This document shows, in pieces, positions 1 through 6,701 of a stretch of 17,589 nt of DNA. Positions within the stretch are counted from its first letter, which is position 1. The number at the start of each line of letters is the position of its first letter. The stretch is taken from assembly GCA_016929355.1 (NCBI GenBank), contig JAFGJA010000282.1, forward strand, positions 1 to 17,589, written 5' to 3'. The stretch comes from Anaerolineae bacterium. GTDB taxonomy: Bacteria; Chloroflexota; Anaerolineae; Aggregatilineales; Aggregatilineaceae. The position numbers and the translations under genes are program-made. The notes below the pieces were generated by a model, which searched no databases, was not told the DNA's origin, and saw nothing but the letters and a program-made list of their open reading frames with translations.

Positions 1-150
1 CGTAATTACGTGTCGCCGGACGACGTAAAAATTCTTGTCCCGCCGACCATGCGCCACCGCGTCGAACTACGCCCCGAAGCCGAGATCGAGGGCCTGGACA
101 GTGACGCCGTGTTTGAGCGCTTATTGCGTCAGATCGAAGTGCCGCGCTAA
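1..150 (+). CDS. MoxR-type AAA+ ATPase, C-terminal end (partial, 5' end outside window)
   Basis: The window opens inside a reading frame of 49 codons ending in TAA at 148-150. The peptide (starting RNYVSPDDVK and containing PPTMRHRVEL) fits the C-terminal lid helices of MoxR-family AAA+ ATPases, where a SPDDV segment is followed by a xxxxLRHR(V/I) stretch. The Walker motifs lie upstream and cannot be seen. MoxR ATPases are thought to act as chaperones that remodel or mature VWA-type partner proteins, and they are typically encoded immediately before a DUF58 gene. That is the case here: the stop codon shares one base with the next start (TAATG), so the two are very probably translationally coupled. 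The family call rests on a short fragment plus this linkage. Confidence 0.75.
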   Translation, partial: RNYVSPDDVKILVPPTMRHRVELRPEAEIEGLDSDAVFERLLRQIEVPR

Positions 151-1487
151 TGCTCACACTGCGCTTTTTTGGGTTATCGTTGGGCGTGCCCGCCCTGCTG
201 CTGATCGGCGCATGGCTGCCGGGGCTGGTTCCCGTTGCTGTGATCTACGGCGCGGTGCTGCTCGTGCTGCTGATCCTGGACCGGCGCGCGGCGGGACGTG
301 TTGATCAGTTTCGGATCGAGCGCCACCATGACAACAAACTCTCGTTAGGTGCGGCGAACCGGATCGCGGTGCAGATCACGTCACGGGCACAGCGCCGCGT
401 ACAGCTTGTGATCCGCGACGAGCCGCCTGTACAGTTTGTGGGATCAGATGTTGCCAATCTGCAAACCATCCTCGCCCCCCTGGAAACGGTGGAACTTGCG
501 TATTGGGTGCGCCCGCTCAAACGCGGCGATTACCGTTTTGGTGATTTAAACCTGCGCTGGTCGAGTCCGCTGCAATTTTACACGCGGCAAGCCACGCTTC
601 CCGCCTCAGTCCCGGTTAAGGTCTACCCGAATCTGCACGAAATTCGCAAGTATGATCTGCTGGCGTGGCGCGATCATCTGGCGGAAATGGGCTTGCGTAA
701 CGTGCGTTTACGCGGCGAGGGCACACAGTTCGAGAGTTTGCGCGATTATACGCCCGACGATCCCTACCGGATCATCAATTGGAAAGCCACCGCCCGCCGC
801 GCCAAACCGATCAGCATGGATTACGAGCCGGAACGCAGCCAGCGCGTCATGATCGCGGTGGATGTGGGCCGCATGATGCGCAGCCCGATCCGCGTGCAAG
901 AGGATGATGGCGCGGTGTGGGACATGGCGAAAGTCGATTTCGTGATCAACAGCGTGCTGTTGTTCAGCTACGTCGCCACGATCAAAGGCGATCAGGTCGG
1001 GCTGCTGGTTTTTGCGGATAAGGTGCAGCATTTTATCCCGCCGCGCGCGGGCCGGGCGCATTTCCAGCAAATTTTAGAGATGATGTACGCGCTCGAAAGC
1101 CAGCCGGTTGAAGCCAATTACGAATACGCGCTGAATTTTCTGGCGACACAGAACAAAAAACGTTCGCTGGTGACGCTGTTCACCGATCTAAGCGGCGTGC
1201 GTGCGTCAGATGCGCTGGTCGCACATGTGCCGCGTTTAGCGCCGCGCCATGTGCCGCTCGTCGTCACGATCCGCGATCCGGTGCTGGATCAGGAAGCGCA
1301 GCAGGAACCGCGCTATTCAAACGCCGTTTACCGCCGCGCCATCGCCGAGCAAATGATCAATGAGCGCCATATTTTGCTGGAAAATCTGCGGCGGCGCGGG
1401 GTTCTGACACTGGATGTGGATGCCGAACACCTGACGATGAGCGTCGTCAACCGCTATTTGCAGTTGAAATCGCGCAGCCTGGCTTGA
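150..1487 (+). CDS. DUF58 / VWA-like membrane-anchored protein, MoxR partner
   Basis: This is a 445-residue protein. Two hydrophobic segments sit at the N-terminus (about residues 8-43), followed by a soluble region that should face the cytoplasm. The hallmark DUF58 motif lies at about 190-216: EGTQFESLRDY, then DDPYRIINWKATARR. A VWA-like beta strand follows (VMIAVDVGRMM, 233-243). In canonical VWA domains the metal site is DxSxS; here only D238 remains, with G240 and M242 in place of the serines, so metal binding may be lost. DUF58 proteins occur with MoxR ATPases in envelope or stress-related loci, but their biochemical role is not established. The ATG is chosen because it overlaps the moxR-like stop codon, which implies coupled translation. 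The gene ends 15 bp from the convergent RDD gene. Confidence 0.9.
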   Translation: MLTLRFFGLSLGVPALLLIGAWLPGLVPVAVIYGAVLLVLLILDRRAAGRVDQFRIERHHDNKLSLGAANRIAVQITSRAQRRVQLVIRDEPPVQFVGSDVANLQTILAPLETVELAYWVRPLKRGDYRFGDLNLRWSSPLQFYTRQATLPASVPVKVYPNLHEIRKYDLLAWRDHLAEMGLRNVRLRGEGTQFESLRDYTPDDPYRIINWKATARRAKPISMDYEPERSQRVMIAVDVGRMMRSPIRVQEDDGAVWDMAKVDFVINSVLLFSYVATIKGDQVGLLVFADKVQHFIPPRAGRAHFQQILEMMYALESQPVEANYEYALNFLATQNKKRSLVTLFTDLSGVRASDALVAHVPRLAPRHVPLVVTIRDPVLDQEAQQEPRYSNAVYRRAIAEQMINERHILLENLRRRGVLTLDVDAEHLTMSVVNRYLQLKSRSLA

Positions 1488-1502
1488 TCTTGCAGGGTAA
1501 AT

Positions 1503-2438
1503 CTAATCCAGCCGGAAACGCTGCCACGATGTATCCGGCTCATCCGGCGGCAAATCGTTCGGGAAAATATCATCCAACGCCGGATCGAGATCGGGTGCTG
1601 TATCTATGTTTGTATCCGGCCCGGTCTGCTCAGATTGTGTGCTGGGACGCGGCGGCCAATTATCTTGCTCGGCCAACTCAAACGCCCGCGCGATATGTTC
1701 GAGCAGCGTTTCTGCTGCGCGCGGCGAATAAATAGGAATGGCTTGTTCAATACCCATTTTGCGCGCAACTCGCAGCGCAAGCGGGACCACAATGGTTTCA
1801 CGGCTCTTCAGTTCGCCGCGCCGTTGCAAATAATTACTGATGAGATAGCGATCCTCATCAGTCACAACATCAAGGTTGATATAATCCGGCGGCATCTCCC
1901 GGTATTTGATGTGCAGGTAATGAGTCGTGTAATCATCGCGCAGACTGCGCAAGGAAATTTGTTTCTGTTCGCGGATCACAATCGTCCGGCCCGCCAGATC
2001 ACCGAGGCGTTGCGTTTTTTTGGTGATAAAAAACATGAGCAAGCCCACGCCATAAAAGACGGGCAAAAAATCGACCAGCCGCACAAAGTTACGAATGATC
2101 AAGCCGGTAACAGACAACGGCATCCCGTTCGCTTGCACCACCCGAATCCCGATCTGGCGTTTGCCGGGCGTTTGGCCGTTCATCGTATATTCGAAAATCA
2201 GGTGATAGAAAAAGTAAATCACGTATTGGAGCAAAAAAAGGATCGCCCAGGCCCATTCACCATCGGTTTCAAGGGTAATCGAACGATAAAACAAACACCC
2301 AAACATGAATAAGGTCACATAAATGATCAGATAATCGATTAACGCGGCGACAAAGCGGCTGCCAAAACCGGCGATCTCAGCTTCAAGGACTAAATTTTCT
2401 GGGGTATCAATTAACAAGTTGCTATTAAGATTGCTCAC
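1503..2438 (-). CDS. RDD-family membrane protein with long acidic C-terminal tail
   Basis: A 311-residue protein read from GTG at 2438. That start has AAGGA seven bases upstream; the longer open frame extending to 2672 overlaps the divergent gene and is rejected. The RDD domain covers about residues 15-157. The Arg/Asp signature is in GFGSRFVAALIDYL (24-37), three to four hydrophobic helices follow, and GQTPGKRQIGIRV (88-100) and QRLGDLAGRTIVI (143-155) are both typical of the family. The remaining 150 residues are hydrophilic, becoming Pro/Asp/Glu-rich near the end, and are probably cytoplasmic. RDD proteins are small polytopic proteins of mostly unknown function; some have been linked to ion transport. 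Co-location with SpoIIM, DUF58 and MoxR is a recurrent arrangement in bacteria. The function of the tail is unknown. Confidence 0.88.
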   Translation of the reverse strand: MSNLNSNLLIDTPENLVLEAEIAGFGSRFVAALIDYLIIYVTLFMFGCLFYRSITLETDGEWAWAILFLLQYVIYFFYHLIFEYTMNGQTPGKRQIGIRVVQANGMPLSVTGLIIRNFVRLVDFLPVFYGVGLLMFFITKKTQRLGDLAGRTIVIREQKQISLRSLRDDYTTHYLHIKYREMPPDYINLDVVTDEDRYLISNYLQRRGELKSRETIVVPLALRVARKMGIEQAIPIYSPRAAETLLEHIARAFELAEQDNWPPRPSTQSEQTGPDTNIDTAPDLDPALDDIFPNDLPPDEPDTSWQRFRLD

Positions 2439-2471
2439 GGCTTTATCCTTGCTAGATGGAGAATAATCACC
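2439..2471. promoter_or_regulatory. 33-bp divergent leader carrying both ribosome binding sites
   Basis: Only 33 bases separate the GTG of the RDD gene (2438, minus) from the TTG of the SpoIIM-like gene (2472, plus). The minus-strand site AAGGA lies at 2446-2450 and the plus-strand site GGAG at 2458-2461, each suitably spaced from its start. There is no room for two promoters with leaders, so at least one promoter must lie inside the opposing gene. I did not find a convincing -35/-10 pair. Confidence 0.6.
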
Positions 2472-3437
2472 TTGACCGTCAATGATTTTATCAGACTTCG
2501 CCAAAAAGACTGGGAGCGGTTGGAGTACCTGATCAAACGACACCACAGCCCGCGCCGGTTGACGGCGGCGGAAATCCGCGAACTGGGCACGCTCTATCGC
2601 GCGGTGACTTCTGATCTGGCGCAAGCCCGACGCGACTATCCGCAGCAAACCGTATCTGTTTTCCTGAATCAATTACTGACACAAGTCCACAGCGTGATCT
2701 ATAAGGAGGATACCAGCAATTTCCGGGACTTGCTGCGCTATTTCACGCACACCATTCCGCAAACGTTCCGCGCCACCGGCATTTTTACGCTGGCCGCTTT
2801 TCTGATGTTTTTTGTTCCGGCGCTAATCGCGTTTATCGTCGCGTATCAAAACCCCGATGTCGCCACGCCGCTCGGCCTGGATCACATCCGCGATACGTTG
2901 GCGAATCACCGCATCTGGACAGACATCCCGATTGAGGAGCGCCCCTATACCTCGGCCTTCATCATGGGCAATAACATTCGGGTCGCGCTGCTGGCGTTTG
3001 GCGGTGGGGCGCTGTTTGGCGTCTTCTCGATCTATTTGCTGACGTTTAACGGGGTGCATCTGGGCGCCGTGTTTGGGCTGGCGGCGCATTATGGTTTCGG
3101 GCAGGAATTGCTTGATTTTGTCTTCGCGCACGGAGTCATCGAACTGAGCATCATTTTTATGGCGGGCGGCGCGGGTTTGCGCATCGGGTGGGGGCTGATC
3201 AGTCCGGGGATTCGATCCCGGCGGGATGCGCTGGTCATCGCAGCGCGGCAAGCTGTGCCCATTGCGGTGCTGGCAATCCCCGCGCTCATCGTGGCGGGAG
3301 CCATTGAGGGATTCTTATCGCCAACCAGCCAACCGTTTACGCTCAAAGTGCTGGTCGGGTTAGTCACGGGGATGCTGATGTATAGTTATTTGCTGCTGGC
3401 GGGACGGGGATCACAAAACGCCACGCAAGCCGTTTGA
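2472..3437 (+). CDS. SpoIIM-family (stage II sporulation protein M) membrane protein
   Basis: This is a 321-residue polytopic protein. The first ~100 residues are soluble and helical (TVNDFIRLRQKDWERLEYL at 2-20 is typical of the non-sporulation branch). Hydrophobic segments follow at about 105-126, 169-193, 196-210, 217-240, 260-280 and 290-310. Family features are NNIRVALLAFGGGALFGVFS, the HGVIEL motif, and IPALIVAGAIEGFLSP. SpoIIM in Bacillus is part of the engulfment complex with SpoIID and SpoIIP. In non-sporulating bacteria its relatives travel with RDD, DUF58 and MoxR genes, and their role is unknown. The start is TTG at 2472, the only sensible start with a nearby ribosome site; the next Met in frame is more than 100 residues in. 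No sporulation partners are visible, so an envelope role outside sporulation is more likely. Confidence 0.88.
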   Translation: MTVNDFIRLRQKDWERLEYLIKRHHSPRRLTAAEIRELGTLYRAVTSDLAQARRDYPQQTVSVFLNQLLTQVHSVIYKEDTSNFRDLLRYFTHTIPQTFRATGIFTLAAFLMFFVPALIAFIVAYQNPDVATPLGLDHIRDTLANHRIWTDIPIEERPYTSAFIMGNNIRVALLAFGGGALFGVFSIYLLTFNGVHLGAVFGLAAHYGFGQELLDFVFAHGVIELSIIFMAGGAGLRIGWGLISPGIRSRRDALVIAARQAVPIAVLAIPALIVAGAIEGFLSPTSQPFTLKVLVGLVTGMLMYSYLLLAGRGSQNATQAV

Positions 3438-3460
3438 GGCATAATTTGAATCATAATGCG

Positions 3461-3491
3461 AAAAGGGCCGCTCCCAGTTAGAGAGCGACCC
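3461..3491 (-). terminator. Rho-independent terminator of the 3525-4061 gene
   Basis: The arms 3465-3473 (gggccgctc) and 3483-3491 (gagcgaccc) pair over nine bases with one A-C mismatch around a nine-base loop. Read on the minus strand, the hairpin is followed directly by TTTT and lies 34 bases past the stop of the minus-strand gene. On the plus strand no T-run follows, so its use for the SpoIIM-like gene is doubtful. Confidence 0.55.
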
Positions 3492-3524
3492 CATCATCCC
3501 ACTTATTTCACTTGTTTACCCTGT

Positions 3525-4061
3525 CTATTTAATCTCCGGGAAGCACGCCAGGATTTGCCAGTAGAGTTCGTTCGTCTTGGGCTTATCTAACTTCTGCCAT
3601 TCCTCAGGAATATCCATGCCTTTGGCTTCGTCGGCGGGCACTGATAGATAGAGATACACGGTTGAGCCTTCGTAGGGGTCCTCATCCAACGTGAGACAAA
3701 GCGATGTTTCACTTTTCGAGCTGATTTTCAAATCGGTGGTATCTTCCACGCCCAGCAGCGCGCCATACGTTTGCTGCATCAGGAAGGCTGCATCGTCAGC
3801 GACATCAACAAATTCCGCCCCCGAAGGGATTATCGAATTCGATGGAGAAATCGCACGCAGCGCCGTTTGCACTTTTTCGCCCGCACTCGGATAGGCTTTG
3901 ACCAACCAAGATTCAGTCGTATCCAGTTCCACCACGTAGTAATTGGTCGCTTTGGCTTTGGAACCTGCCGTACCACCTAACACGGCCTCTTGCAACAGGA
4001 CGCCCAAAATAACCCCGACAATTAGACCCGATACCAGATAAGAGAGTTCACGGCGTTTCAT
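3525..4061 (-). CDS. Membrane-anchored protein of unknown function
   Basis: I do not recognise this 178-residue protein. It has one N-terminal hydrophobic helix (about residues 8-29, after KRRE), predicting a short cytoplasmic N-terminus and an outward-facing soluble domain of about 145 residues. No lipobox cysteine is present. The domain is mixed alpha/beta with a moderately acidic character and a beta-like stretch TVYLYLSVPAD (134-144). An upstream in-frame ATG at 4079 exists, but the ATG at 4061 is preferred because AGGA lies nine bases before it while 4079 has no ribosome site. It follows the sigma/anti-sigma pair on the same strand with a gap of 123 bases and has a candidate promoter of its own. 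It could be a regulatory target of the sigma factor, but nothing proves this. Confidence 0.75.
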   Translation of the reverse strand: MKRRELSYLVSGLIVGVILGVLLQEAVLGGTAGSKAKATNYYVVELDTTESWLVKAYPSAGEKVQTALRAISPSNSIIPSGAEFVDVADDAAFLMQQTYGALLGVEDTTDLKISSKSETSLCLTLDEDPYEGSTVYLYLSVPADEAKGMDIPEEWQKLDKPKTNELYWQILACFPEIK

Positions 4062-4127
4062 GGGATGATTTCCTTTCATTGATTGCGGTGCTTGGATGAC
4101 TGTGCTTGCTTTGCTAATTTGGTCGGT

Positions 4128-4156
4128 CTTATGTAGCGCAAAAGGTCTGCTGTTGA
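4128..4156 (-). promoter_or_regulatory. Candidate housekeeping promoter for the 3525-4061 gene
   Basis: On the minus strand, TCAACA (4151-4156; 4 of 6 to the -35 consensus) is followed after exactly 17 bases by CATAAG (4128-4133; 4 of 6 to the -10 consensus). Transcription would start near 4121, giving a leader of about 60 bases. The same -35 region overlaps a small GCTG/CAGC hairpin. Sequence match only. Confidence 0.35.
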
Positions 4157-4184
4157 CAGCTTTTTTATGGGTTTTAACACTGCC

Positions 4185-4724
4185 TTAGGATTTGCTGCGC
4201 TGCCCCAACCAGAAAACTAACACGCCCAGGAAAGCCACCACCACAATACCCACTACTACCGGCCAGTCCAGATTCCCGCTCGCCGTACCGGTAGCAGATT
4301 CGTCGCCCACATCAATAAGCACGGCCACCAGCAGCGCAACGGTAATCGTCGCCGCTATCGCTGTTAACCATACTGTGCGATTCCGCCGCAGATTACGAAT
4401 TTTTCGCCGTGAGCCAGACCCCGCACGCGGCACAAACAGGTCAGATAACCCAGAATCCACCTGGCGATCAGACCGGACGGGTTGGGATTCGACTGATGTG
4501 ACCTGATTTTCGGCCTGGATTGCCGCCCATTCCTGATCAAGACGCTGCGCCAAGCGATCACGAAAGGCCGGATCAGGCCCAGAAGCCGGATCAGCAAGAT
4601 AATGAAATTGGCGCACCACCTGCGCCAGAGCATCGATCTCTGGCGTGGACTGGGCATCCTGGCCGGCCAGCAACCGATCTGTAAATGCTGCCAGTTCGTT
4701 GTCTAGTTTGGTCTCGTCAGTCAT
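4185..4724 (-). CDS. Probable anti-sigma factor, two transmembrane helices, no zinc motif
   Basis: A 179-residue protein encoded immediately after the ECF sigma gene. The N-terminal ~75 residues are soluble and helical (ELAAFTDRLLAG at 10-21; FRDRLAQRLDQEW at 54-66). A Ser/Arg-rich linker and a basic stretch RRKIRNLRRNRT (106-117) lead into hydrophobic helix 1 (118-138). Helix 2 spans about 154-173. The layout is that of membrane anti-sigma factors, but the HxxxCxxC zinc-binding motif of the ZAS group is absent and two helices would put both ends in the cytoplasm. The role is inferred from position and layout. Start: the sigma stop TAA (4728-4730) is followed by GTG (4727) and ATG (4724). I chose ATG; GTG would add one residue. 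Either way translation is coupled. Confidence 0.7.
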   Translation of the reverse strand: MTDETKLDNELAAFTDRLLAGQDAQSTPEIDALAQVVRQFHYLADPASGPDPAFRDRLAQRLDQEWAAIQAENQVTSVESQPVRSDRQVDSGLSDLFVPRAGSGSRRKIRNLRRNRTVWLTAIAATITVALLVAVLIDVGDESATGTASGNLDWPVVVGIVVVAFLGVLVFWLGQRSKS

Positions 4725-4727
4725 CAC

Positions 4728-5264
4728 TTACACACCCATTTCATCACGTAGAGCCTGAATTGCCCGACGATAAAGCGATTTAGTCGCTTCGAGCGATTGT
4801 TCACGTTGCTCTGCAATCTCGGCAAAGGTTAACCCATCTGCAAAACGCAGCAAGATAATCTCTTGATAATGATCAGGCAGCGTATTGAAAGCTTTTTGCA
4901 CCAGAGCACGTTCTTCCCCGTGTTCGGAAAAAGCCGAATCCGATAAGAAATAATCGACGTGATCCAGACTCACTTCTGGTGCGTCGCTGGCCCGATTTCG
5001 CTGTCGGTAAAAGTCGGCAATTTGCCGGTTGACAATGGTATACAACCAGGTACTAAAGCGAGACCGGTATTCAAAGCGATGCAACGAGCGCAGCACCGCG
5101 ATAAAAACTTCCTGGGTGACATCTTCCACGTATGAAGCCGGCACTTTGCTTTTTACCCGGTTATAAACTTTGTCGATGTAGAGATCGTAGAGCTTCATAA
5201 AAGCCTCACGATCTCCTTGTTGTGCACATTGCGCGAGATATTCCTCATTACCGTCCGCGTTCAT
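4728..5264 (-). CDS. ECF-family RNA polymerase sigma factor
   Basis: A 178-residue protein with the two-domain layout of group 4 (ECF) sigma factors. Sigma-2 covers about residues 15-90, including region 2.2 DVTQEVFIAVLRSLHRF (48-64) and region 2.4 FSTWLYTIVNRQIADFYRQ (70-88), which recognises the -10 element. An acidic linker follows, then sigma-4 at about 115-172: LPDHYQEIILLRFADGLTFAE, then AEQREQSLEATKSLYRRA, the helix-turn-helix that reads the -35 element. The length is normal for the family. The start at 5264 has AAGGAA at good spacing. It is followed without a gap by a membrane protein that is the likely anti-sigma factor, so the pair probably links an envelope signal to transcription. 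The upstream region has no clear GGAAC-type -35 element, so autoregulation is unproven. Confidence 0.95.
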   Translation of the reverse strand: MNADGNEEYLAQCAQQGDREAFMKLYDLYIDKVYNRVKSKVPASYVEDVTQEVFIAVLRSLHRFEYRSRFSTWLYTIVNRQIADFYRQRNRASDAPEVSLDHVDYFLSDSAFSEHGEERALVQKAFNTLPDHYQEIILLRFADGLTFAEIAEQREQSLEATKSLYRRAIQALRDEMGV

Positions 5265-5429
5265 ACTTGATTTCCTTAACCTATTATGTCGTTGGGAAAG
5301 GGTAAAGAGTGCCGTTAGAATTTTGATGACTCATTTAAATATACAACAAACGCTTTAGAAACGCCGTAAGACTAGCAACAATTGGCCCGCTAGCTTATAC
5401 TTGGCCTGATGCTGCACAAATAAAACACC

Positions 5430-5456
5430 TATATTAAATGACGTAAATCAGTGGAG
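5430..5456 (+). promoter_or_regulatory. Weak -10 element and ribosome site upstream of the ParA-like gene
   Basis: TATATT (5430-5435; 5 of 6 to consensus) lies 28 bases before the ATG at 5464, but I find no good -35 element at 16-18 bases upstream. The ribosome site GGAG (5453-5456) is seven bases before the start and looks sound. The rest of the 199-bp divergent gap 5265-5463 is AT-rich and shows nothing else I can support. Confidence 0.3.
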
Positions 5457-5463
5457 CGACAGT

Positions 5464-6219
5464 ATGTACAAAATCGTTTCCGTGCATTCTTTTCGCGGAG
5501 GAACGGGCAAGTCAAACACAACGGCTAATATTGCGGCTGTGTTGGCATTGCGCGGACAGCGGGTAGGGGTGGTTGATACCGACATCCAATCGCCCGGTAT
5601 TCATGTGCTGTTTGGCTTTGATGCGGACAGCATGGAACATTCGTTAAACGATTACCTCTGGGGCAAATGCACCATCGAACAAACCGCACACGATTTGACA
5701 TCCCGCCTGGAAAGCGATCTGGATGGGGCCATTTTCTTGATCCCCTCCAGCATCAAACCCGGCGATATTGCACAGGTTGTTCGACAAGGCTACGATGTCG
5801 GCTTGCTCAATGACGGATTTCACGATCTGGTGGAAAAGCTCAACCTGGATGTGCTGCTGATTGACACACACCCAGGTTTGAATGATGAAACCCTGCTGTC
5901 GATTGCCGTTTCGGACTCGCTGGCGATCATCATGCGCCCTGACCAACAGGATTTTCAAGGGACAGGGGTCACGGTTGAAGTCGCCCGCAAACTTGACGTG
6001 CCGCGCATGGGTTTAGTGGTAAACAAAGTGCCATCCGTCTTCTCGATGGATGATGTGAAAGCGCGCGTTGAGCAAATATACAATGTGCCGGTGTTGGCCG
6101 TTTTTCCACATTCCGATGAAATGATGACCCTGGCAAGCGAAGGCATCTTTATCCTGCGTTACCCGGATCATCCCTTATCGGACACATTTAGAAACCTGGC
6201 CGCATCACTGATCGATTAA
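5464..6219 (+). CDS. ParA/MinD-like P-loop ATPase with variant deviant Walker A
   Basis: A 251-residue protein of the MinD/ParA (SIMIBI) group. The P-loop FRGGTGKS spans residues 10-17; K16 is the nucleotide-binding lysine. The usual signature lysine at the start of the KGGxGK motif is R11 here. Walker A' is VVDTDIQSPG (36-45, with D38 and D40), and Walker B is LLIDTHPGL (131-139, D134). Further family features are SLAIIMRPDQQDFQGT (152-167) and LVVNKVP (184-190). It lacks the basic amphipathic C-terminal helix that anchors MinD to membranes, and no ParB, MinC or MinE gene is nearby, so a chromosome-segregation or division-site role cannot be assigned. It stands alone, divergent from the sigma operon and convergent with the ABC/STAS operon. 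Positioning or regulatory ATPase is a family-level inference. Confidence 0.88.
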   Translation: MYKIVSVHSFRGGTGKSNTTANIAAVLALRGQRVGVVDTDIQSPGIHVLFGFDADSMEHSLNDYLWGKCTIEQTAHDLTSRLESDLDGAIFLIPSSIKPGDIAQVVRQGYDVGLLNDGFHDLVEKLNLDVLLIDTHPGLNDETLLSIAVSDSLAIIMRPDQQDFQGTGVTVEVARKLDVPRMGLVVNKVPSVFSMDDVKARVEQIYNVPVLAVFPHSDEMMTLASEGIFILRYPDHPLSDTFRNLAASLID

Positions 6220-6240
6220 CCATCCTGTCGCGCTCCAATA

Positions 6241-6314
6241 CAGGAGTTGAGCCTTGATGCCATGCTGATTCACCATTGATTCAGCACTCTATTCTGCGCA
6301 ACTCTCAACTCCTG
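6241..6314. repeat. Long inverted repeat with nested hairpin between convergent genes
   Basis: caggagttgag (6241-6251) is perfectly repeated in inverted form as ctcaactcctg (6304-6314). Inside the loop a second pair, gctgattca (6264-6272) and tgattcagc (6277-6285), matches except for one central T-T mismatch. The structure sits in the 134-bp gap between the stops of the ParA-like gene and the STAS gene. It may stop transcription from both sides, but neither strand has a T-run after the outer stem, so it is not a standard intrinsic terminator. Confidence 0.6.
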
Positions 6315-6353
6315 CCGGGTTCGACTATACTTCACCCGTAATGCGCAGCCGTG

Positions 6354-6686
6354 TTAGAAATCAATGGTCGCTTCTTCCAGATCGGCATAGGATTCGAAGA
6401 ATTTATCGAACCCGATGATCTTGAACACACGCTCAACTTTGGCACTCAGCGCAACCAGACGCAGATCACCCTCATGAGATCGCGCTTGGGTCAGAATGTC
6501 AGCCAGGGTCCGCAGCCCCGCGCTGTTGATATACGTCACATTCGCCATATCCAGCACCAACTTATAATGCTCGCTGGCAATTGTCGTCTGTAGTTCGTTA
6601 TCCAATTCACGCGCGCCAGTGCTATCAATGCGCCCCTCTAATACGTAGACTTGAACACCGTTTTTTTCCTGGCTAGAGATTTGCAT
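6354..6686 (-). CDS. Stand-alone STAS-domain protein (anti-sigma factor antagonist type)
   Basis: A 110-residue single-domain STAS protein of the SpoIIAA/RsbV type. The strand-helix core is seen in VQVYVLEGRIDSTGARELDNEL (positions 11-32, in part) and the phosphorylation loop LDMANVTYINSAGLRTL (45-61), where S55 sits at the site phosphorylated by serine kinases in SpoIIAA and RsbV. Such proteins release a sigma factor by binding its anti-sigma kinase; others regulate partner proteins directly. No RsbW-like kinase or PP2C phosphatase is present in this window. The gene has a strong GGAGG seven bases before its ATG and starts 15 bases after the stop of an ABC ATPase, so it is the last gene of the transporter operon. 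Its partner could be that ATPase, an unlinked kinase, or both; the sequence does not decide. Confidence 0.9.
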   Translation of the reverse strand: MQISSQEKNGVQVYVLEGRIDSTGARELDNELQTTIASEHYKLVLDMANVTYINSAGLRTLADILTQARSHEGDLRLVALSAKVERVFKIIGFDKFFESYADLEEATIDF

Positions 6687-6701
6687 AGGTATCCCTCCGT
6701 T

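Noticed and set aside
2439..2672. N-terminal extension of the RDD gene to an ATG at 2672
   Set aside because: It overlaps the SpoIIM-like coding region, and the extra residues do not resemble the RDD family. The GTG at 2438 has a good ribosome site.
2472..3437. Evidence for sporulation from the SpoIIM-family gene
   Set aside because: No other sporulation genes are present, and the RDD/DUF58/MoxR context marks the widespread non-sporulation branch.
4154..4182. A perfect TTGACA on the plus strand after the anti-sigma gene, suggesting an antisense promoter
   Set aside because: No acceptable -10 element lies 16-18 bases downstream (AACACT or TAACAC), so a single good hexamer is not enough.
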